Shown: one piece after another, positions 60,030-64,000 of the stretch | How the letters are laid out: the number at the start of each line of letters is the position of its first letter | How positions within the stretch are numbered: the first letter of the stretch is position 1 | Source: Sporocytophaga sp. | GTDB lineage: Bacteria > Bacteroidota > Bacteroidia > Cytophagales > Cytophagaceae | Assembly: GCA_024707265.1 (NCBI GenBank) | Contig: JANQAB010000009.1 | Location: forward strand, 744,001-808,000 | Length of the DNA: 64,000 nt | Reading direction: 5' to 3' | Position numbers and translations under genes: made by a program | Notes under the pieces: generated by a model | The model's input: only the letters and a program-made list of their open reading frames with translations | What the model was told of the DNA's origin: nothing | Database searches by the model: none

Positions 60030-60333
60030 ATTCATTTTTTGCTTTATTAGACCCTATGGGCTTAGGTTGAACGGATGTCTTAATTTAGCTTGTTTCTGAA
60101 CATCTGTACCTAAAAGCGATAGCAGTTTTTTATTACTAAATAAATTATAGGATTTATAAACTAAACCGAATTAGAATATAGGATTTTAATACCCAATTAT
60201 AGGTAAGGTGCTGTTTGTCAATATTCTATGGTTCGTTTGTGGAAAGTTTTTTTAGATATGGGAATTATAATAAGCCAGTAAAAATTTTTATATTTAAGGT
60301 CTTTATTTAAAAATAACTAACACAAAATAGCAA
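60030..60333. other. Intergenic region, about 300 bp
   Basis: Between the nuclease relic and the sugar transporter. AT-rich with no gene or clear hairpin seen. The transporter's promoter is expected here, but I find no good match to the -7 consensus. Confidence 0.35.
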
Positions 60334-61668
60334 ATGGCAATTAGCGCTCCGTCGGGGAAGATATCTTCCGCCAATCTTGACAGTAATCAAAAATATGGTA
60401 CTGCCCTTAGCTCCCTCATGGTTCTGTTTTTCATGATGGGTTTCATTACCTGTTTTAATGATATATTGATTCCTTATCTGAAGGTTATATTTAAACTTAA
60501 TTATACCCAGGTCAACCTGATAAATTTATGTTTTTTTGGGGCATACTTTGTAATGTCTATCCCTGGGGGCAAATTGGTCCAGAAGTATGGATATAAAGCA
60601 ATAATGATTACCGGGTTTGTTATTGCTGCTATAGGGTGTACTTTATTTTATCCAGCTGCAGAATTAAGAGTTTATGGACTTTTTTTAGCTGCGTTATTTA
60701 TTCTCGCTACAGGAATTACCCTTCTTCAAGTTGCTGGAAATCCATATGTAGCTGTTTTAGGAAGCCCAGCAACTGCGTCTGCGAGACTTACTTTAACTCA
60801 AGCTTTAAATTCATTTGGTACATTTGCAGCTCCTTATGTTGGAAGTTACTTAATTTTATCAAAACTTCCCGAGATGCCAGCTGGGCTTGACAAATTGGAA
60901 TCCTATGCTGATCTGCCTGAAAGTCTTAGTGTATTGCTGAACGATATATTGGCTAAAACTGAACTTGTATATCTTCAGGGTACTTATTTAGCTATCGCTG
61001 CTGTTTTATTGGTAATTGGAGGAGCTTTGTTTTTTATGAAACTTCCTGCCATCGGACATGGAGAAAGTGAAATTAGTACCGAAGGTTTGGCTGAGAAAAG
61101 CAGTATATGGAAATACCGTCATTTAGTATTGGGTATGATAGGTATTTTCTCGTATGTAGGAGCTGAAGTGGCTATAGGAAGCCATATTGTAAATTATCTG
61201 GGAATGAAAGATGTTATGGGAATGTCTCCTATAAAAGCAGGAACTTATGTTTCTTATTATTGGGGAGGTGCAATGGTCGGAAGGTTTTTGGGAACCTATA
61301 TTCTTTCGAAATTTAAGCCAGGAAAAGTTTTAGGTGTTTTCGCAATTGGAGCTATATCTCTTATATTAATATCAATAGCAAGCCAAGGATTAATTGCAAT
61401 GTGGACACTCATCTTAGTTGGTTTATTTAACTCATTAATGTTTCCAACAATCTTTACATTATCAATCAAAGGTCTTGGAAAGTATACGGACCAAGCGTCT
61501 GGTTTGCTTTGCACTTCTATAGTTGGTGGAGCTATTCTTCCATTGTTATTTGCTACAGTTGCTGATGAAACTGGAGGAAATCTTAAACTTGCATTGATCA
61601 TTCCGATTATTTGTTATTTATATATATCATTCTTCGGCTTTAAAGGTCATAAGCCTGCCGAAAATTAA
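60334..61668 (+). CDS. FHS-family sugar:H+ symporter (glucose/galactose or fucose type)
   Basis: 444 residues, 12 predicted transmembrane helices. Opens with ALSSLMVLFFMMGFITCFND (the FucP/GluP first helix with conserved Asn-Asp), then KLVQKYGYKAIMITGFVIAA, GITLLQVAGNPYVAVLGSPA and TLTQALNSFGTFAAPYVGSY, hallmarks of the fucose-galactose-glucose symporter family. It imports a monosaccharide with protons across the inner membrane; glucose/galactose is most likely in Bacteroidota, but not proven. Monocistronic, with a terminator downstream. Confidence 0.92.
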   Translation: MAISAPSGKISSANLDSNQKYGTALSSLMVLFFMMGFITCFNDILIPYLKVIFKLNYTQVNLINLCFFGAYFVMSIPGGKLVQKYGYKAIMITGFVIAAIGCTLFYPAAELRVYGLFLAALFILATGITLLQVAGNPYVAVLGSPATASARLTLTQALNSFGTFAAPYVGSYLILSKLPEMPAGLDKLESYADLPESLSVLLNDILAKTELVYLQGTYLAIAAVLLVIGGALFFMKLPAIGHGESEISTEGLAEKSSIWKYRHLVLGMIGIFSYVGAEVAIGSHIVNYLGMKDVMGMSPIKAGTYVSYYWGGAMVGRFLGTYILSKFKPGKVLGVFAIGAISLILISIASQGLIAMWTLILVGLFNSLMFPTIFTLSIKGLGKYTDQASGLLCTSIVGGAILPLLFATVADETGGNLKLALIIPIICYLYISFFGFKGHKPAEN

Positions 61669-61690
61669 TTAGTATTTCATATATACAAAA

Positions 61691-61724
61691 GAAAGGGGAT
61701 AAGCAGAAACACTTATCCCCTTTC
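61691..61724 (+). terminator. Terminator after the sugar transporter
   Basis: 13-bp perfect stem (61691-61703 with 61712-61724), 8-nt loop. The tail TATTAT is only modestly T-rich. Confidence 0.75.
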
Positions 61725-61788
61725 TATTATAATGAAGTAACTTAAAGAGTATCATGTTAAAAAAATTGAATCCCCTATTACATTATTA

Positions 61789-62895
61789 ATGGCTGACTTA
61801 CTTAAAAATATTTATAATAAAGCATTCTTTGACCAGTTCTGTGATATTACAGGCACTGTAATTAAAGATTTTGACAGAAAAGTTTTTCTCAAAAAAATTT
61901 ATGATAAAGAGTGGGAGCAAAGAGAGCTAAAGCAGCGAATGAAGCACATTGCTTCTGTTTTGAAAGATTTTCTTCCTGCAAATTATGACAAATGTATCTC
62001 AGCTGCATGTAAACTGATTACAGAGTTAAAGAAGAAAAATATCAAACAATCAAGTATAGAGTTGATGTTCTTCCCTGAAATCATTGAGCAATATGGCATT
62101 GATCATCTTGAGGTTTCTGTTAAGGGGATGGAGTTCATTACTCAGATCATCAGCTGTGAATTTGCAATCAGGCCTTTCATAATAAAGTATCCTAAGGAGA
62201 TGATGAAAACAATGCTTGTATGGTCAAAGCATGAGAGTCATCACGTAAGGAGGCTTGCCAGTGAAGGCTGTAGGCCTCGTTTGCCTTGGGCAATGGCTAT
62301 ACCGGCATTAAAGAAAAATCCTTCTCCGATTTTTCCTGTGCTTGAAAATTTAAAGAATGATCCTTCCGAATTTGTCAGGAGAAGTGTGGCAAACAATCTG
62401 AACGATATAGCCAAAGATCATCCTGAAAAAGTAATGGAGATAGCCTTGCGCTGGCAGGGAAAGTGCGAAGATACAGATTGGATCATTAAGCATGGTTGTC
62501 GTACTTTATTAAAGAAAGCAAATCCTGATGCCTTGTCATTTTTTGGTCTTGCTTCTGCCAAAACCATTGCAGTCAGGAATTTTGAAATAGATAATTGTGA
62601 TATTGCTCTTAACGATGATTTATGTTTTTCTTTTGAATTAATCCATAAGGAAAAAGAGCCTCTGAAGCTCCGCGTAGAGTATTGTATTTATTACATGAAA
62701 GCGAATGGAAAACAGAATAAAAAGATATTTAAGATTACAGAAAATGTTTACGCTTCAGATGTAAAGCACCCTTTTAAGCGTAAGCAATCCTTCCGGGATC
62801 TTACCACAAGAAAGCACTATGCTGGCGAACATAAGCTTTCCCTTGTAATCAATGGAAAGGAAATGATCACAAAAGATTTTTATTTAAGTAAATAA
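61789..62895 (+). CDS. AlkC/AlkD-like HEAT-repeat DNA alkylation repair protein
   Basis: 368 residues. Helical HEAT-like repeats from about 60 to 260, with the family hallmark HESHHVRRLASEGCRPRLPW (about 143-162), FVRRSVANNLNDIAKDHPEK and TDWIIKHGCRTLLKKANPDA. From about 270 a beta-rich, Ig-like C-terminal domain follows (VRNFEIDNCDIALNDDLCFS to HKLSLVINGKEM). AlkC-type glycosylases remove N3-methyl or other alkylated purines without base flipping. Catalytic identity cannot be confirmed by eye. The next gene starts 3 bp after the stop. Confidence 0.85.
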   Translation: MADLLKNIYNKAFFDQFCDITGTVIKDFDRKVFLKKIYDKEWEQRELKQRMKHIASVLKDFLPANYDKCISAACKLITELKKKNIKQSSIELMFFPEIIEQYGIDHLEVSVKGMEFITQIISCEFAIRPFIIKYPKEMMKTMLVWSKHESHHVRRLASEGCRPRLPWAMAIPALKKNPSPIFPVLENLKNDPSEFVRRSVANNLNDIAKDHPEKVMEIALRWQGKCEDTDWIIKHGCRTLLKKANPDALSFFGLASAKTIAVRNFEIDNCDIALNDDLCFSFELIHKEKEPLKLRVEYCIYYMKANGKQNKKIFKITENVYASDVKHPFKRKQSFRDLTTRKHYAGEHKLSLVINGKEMITKDFYLSK

Positions 62896-62898
62896 AGC

Positions 62899-63924
62899 AT
62901 GGGAGATATACTGAGAATAGATGGAGGGCCGGAAGGTAACGAACCTCTTTCAAAAGAGCAGAATTCCTTTAATAAGAAGGTTAAAGAAATAAAAGATCTT
63001 AAGAAGGAATTGGAAGACCTGTCTGCAGCGCTTGAAATTGCTCAGGATGAATATCGGAAGAAAGTAATTCCTTTGCAGAATGACTTCATCGGCCTTACTA
63101 AAGAACGTCTTCGTATCTTATCAAATTACTATTGGAATGAGAAGCTATCGAAGGCTTTAAAAAAGGACCTGCTGGAGGTTTTGATCGCTGAGTGCCAAAG
63201 CCTGCTGGTGTATGGTGAAAGTGATGAAGATGTCAGGAAATGGCTTGAGGAGTTTGAGAATCAAATGAAAGTAGGCTGGAGTGAAGATGACCTAAAAGCT
63301 GAGGCAGAACTCGATGAAGTCTTTAATAATTTTTTTGATGGTTTTCTGGGAGACGAAGAGGGAAATGATTTTGTTGAGGAAAGAAACTCTCAAAGTCCAG
63401 GACAAAAAAGGAAAGCTGCAAAACAAGCAGCTAAAGAAGAGGTTCGTAAGCGCTCTATCAAGGAGATTTACAGAAATTTGATTAAGGTATTTCACCCGGA
63501 TAAAGAGATGGATGAAGCCGCAAAGATGGAGAAAGAAGAGATCAGCAAAGAGATTACCAAGGCATATAAGAAAAACGATCTTCTTGCTCTTCTTGAATTT
63601 GAAACAAGCCTTTTGGTTTCTGATAAAGCAAGGATAAAAGAAATTGCGGATGATAAGCTGAAAGTTTACAATGAGGTACTCATGGAACAAAAGAGAGACC
63701 TTGAACTCAAGCTCCATTTGTTAAAGATGAAAAATGAGATGATCTATAAAGGAATGTGCTTGAAGAACTCCAACAAGCAAAGGTTTTTGAGGAAAGTGGC
63801 AAGTGAACTGAGTGAAAGGAATGATGCTCTTGTTCATCAGATGTTTGCCTTACAAAATGACAAAAAGTATTTAAAGTTCTTTGTAGCTACTTATCTTGGA
63901 GGGTATGATGAGTTTATGGATTAG
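62899..63924 (+). CDS. Coiled-coil protein with J-domain-like segment
   Basis: 341 residues. Coiled-coil N-terminus (KKVKEIKDLKKELEDLSAAL), a central helical region, and near 190-230 a J-domain-like stretch IKEIYRNLIKVFHPDKEMDE with the diagnostic His-Pro-Asp and then EITKAYKKNDLLALLEFE. The C-terminal ~100 residues are long charged helices. J-domains stimulate DnaK-type chaperones; whether this one does is unknown. It begins 3 bp after the alkylation-repair gene, so the two are co-transcribed. The gene is complete; 76 bp of non-coding DNA remain to the window edge. Confidence 0.72.
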   Translation: MGDILRIDGGPEGNEPLSKEQNSFNKKVKEIKDLKKELEDLSAALEIAQDEYRKKVIPLQNDFIGLTKERLRILSNYYWNEKLSKALKKDLLEVLIAECQSLLVYGESDEDVRKWLEEFENQMKVGWSEDDLKAEAELDEVFNNFFDGFLGDEEGNDFVEERNSQSPGQKRKAAKQAAKEEVRKRSIKEIYRNLIKVFHPDKEMDEAAKMEKEEISKEITKAYKKNDLLALLEFETSLLVSDKARIKEIADDKLKVYNEVLMEQKRDLELKLHLLKMKNEMIYKGMCLKNSNKQRFLRKVASELSERNDALVHQMFALQNDKKYLKFFVATYLGGYDEFMD

Positions 63925-64000
63925 GTAAAGCTTCCATGGCCTGTACATATCATTTGGTCTATTTTGATATCAATAAGATTAAAACTTAGAGGTATCTATA

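Noticed and set aside
60636..60890. 84-codon plus-strand frame inside the sugar transporter
   Set aside because: It is an out-of-frame shadow of a well-supported 12-helix transporter.
1..64000. tRNA genes, rRNA genes and CRISPR arrays
   Set aside because: I looked for TPsiC-arm-like GGTTCRA motifs, conserved rRNA stretches and regularly spaced identical repeats and found none. A dedicated scan would be more sensitive.

Overview
The window reads as chromosomal DNA of a Bacteroidota bacterium, most likely a Cytophagales member of the Cytophaga/Sporocytophaga type. Reasons: low G+C; promoters resembling TAnnTTTG with almost no Shine-Dalgarno sequences; two secreted proteins with C-terminal type IX secretion (T9SS) sorting domains; a fused MurF-alanine racemase; and lineage-typical families (PCMD domain, DUF983, DUF721 next to recF, stand-alone receiver proteins). 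Genus is an inference. No rRNA, tRNA, CRISPR array or prophage was found.

Layout. 1-2.6 kb: the start of mutS, a divergent SpoU-family RNA methylase and a secreted beta-propeller protein. 2.6-5.2 kb: a complete IS21-family element (2614-5188) with a 6-bp target duplication, istA (frameshifted) and istB. 5.4-8.2 kb: a secreted tail-fibre-like protein and a T9SS-exported M43 metalloprotease. 8.2-11.1 kb: glycerophosphodiesterase, MscS channel, two small proteins. 11.3-14.4 kb: a large UvrD-type helicase fused to a PD-(D/E)XK nuclease with four cysteines placed like an iron-sulfur staple. 14.8-17.3 kb: a coupled PQQ-type propeller/membrane-anchored protein pair. 17.9-24.0 kb: gltB-gltD. 24.1-26.7 kb: a gamma-carbonic-anhydrase-like protein, a membrane glycosyltransferase and a CAP-domain protein. 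27-36.5 kb: mostly single housekeeping genes (ThpR, beta-CASP hydrolase, VOC, FAD/Rieske oxidoreductase, phosphoesterase, lipid kinase, THUMP methylase). 36.7-39 kb: acyl-CoA-binding protein plus three single-domain response regulators. 39-47.3 kb: DUF721, recF, pdhA, a TPR protein, ribH, recX, MFS transporter, murF-alr. 48-54.5 kb: secreted repeat protein, sodA, tadA, aspS, an outer-membrane protein with a T9SS cargo. 55-64 kb: lipoprotein, acetyltransferase, a membrane-anchored trypsin-like protease with a downstream SGNH hydrolase, a relic of a DUF1016 nuclease gene, a sugar transporter, and a DNA-glycosylase/J-domain pair.

A feature of the whole window is nine single-base frameshifts, all in or beside homopolymer runs, in eight loci between 1.2 and 46 kb, including recF and the normally essential murF-alr (twice). 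Sequencing indels are the simplest explanation, so these genes should be read as probably intact in the organism; the T9 run in the glycosyltransferase could alternatively allow transcriptional slippage. The DUF1016 remnant at 59.7-60.0 kb has more than one lesion and looks like real decay.

The most unusual candidate system is 56906-59713: a three-helix membrane protein ending in a chymotrypsin-fold domain with a visible His/Asp/Ser triad, followed after 6 bp by a membrane-anchored SGNH hydrolase. The glycosylase/J-domain pair (61789-63924), two repetitive charged secreted proteins (27036-27773 and 48189-48923) and a perfect hairpin in the gltB leader are secondary leads.
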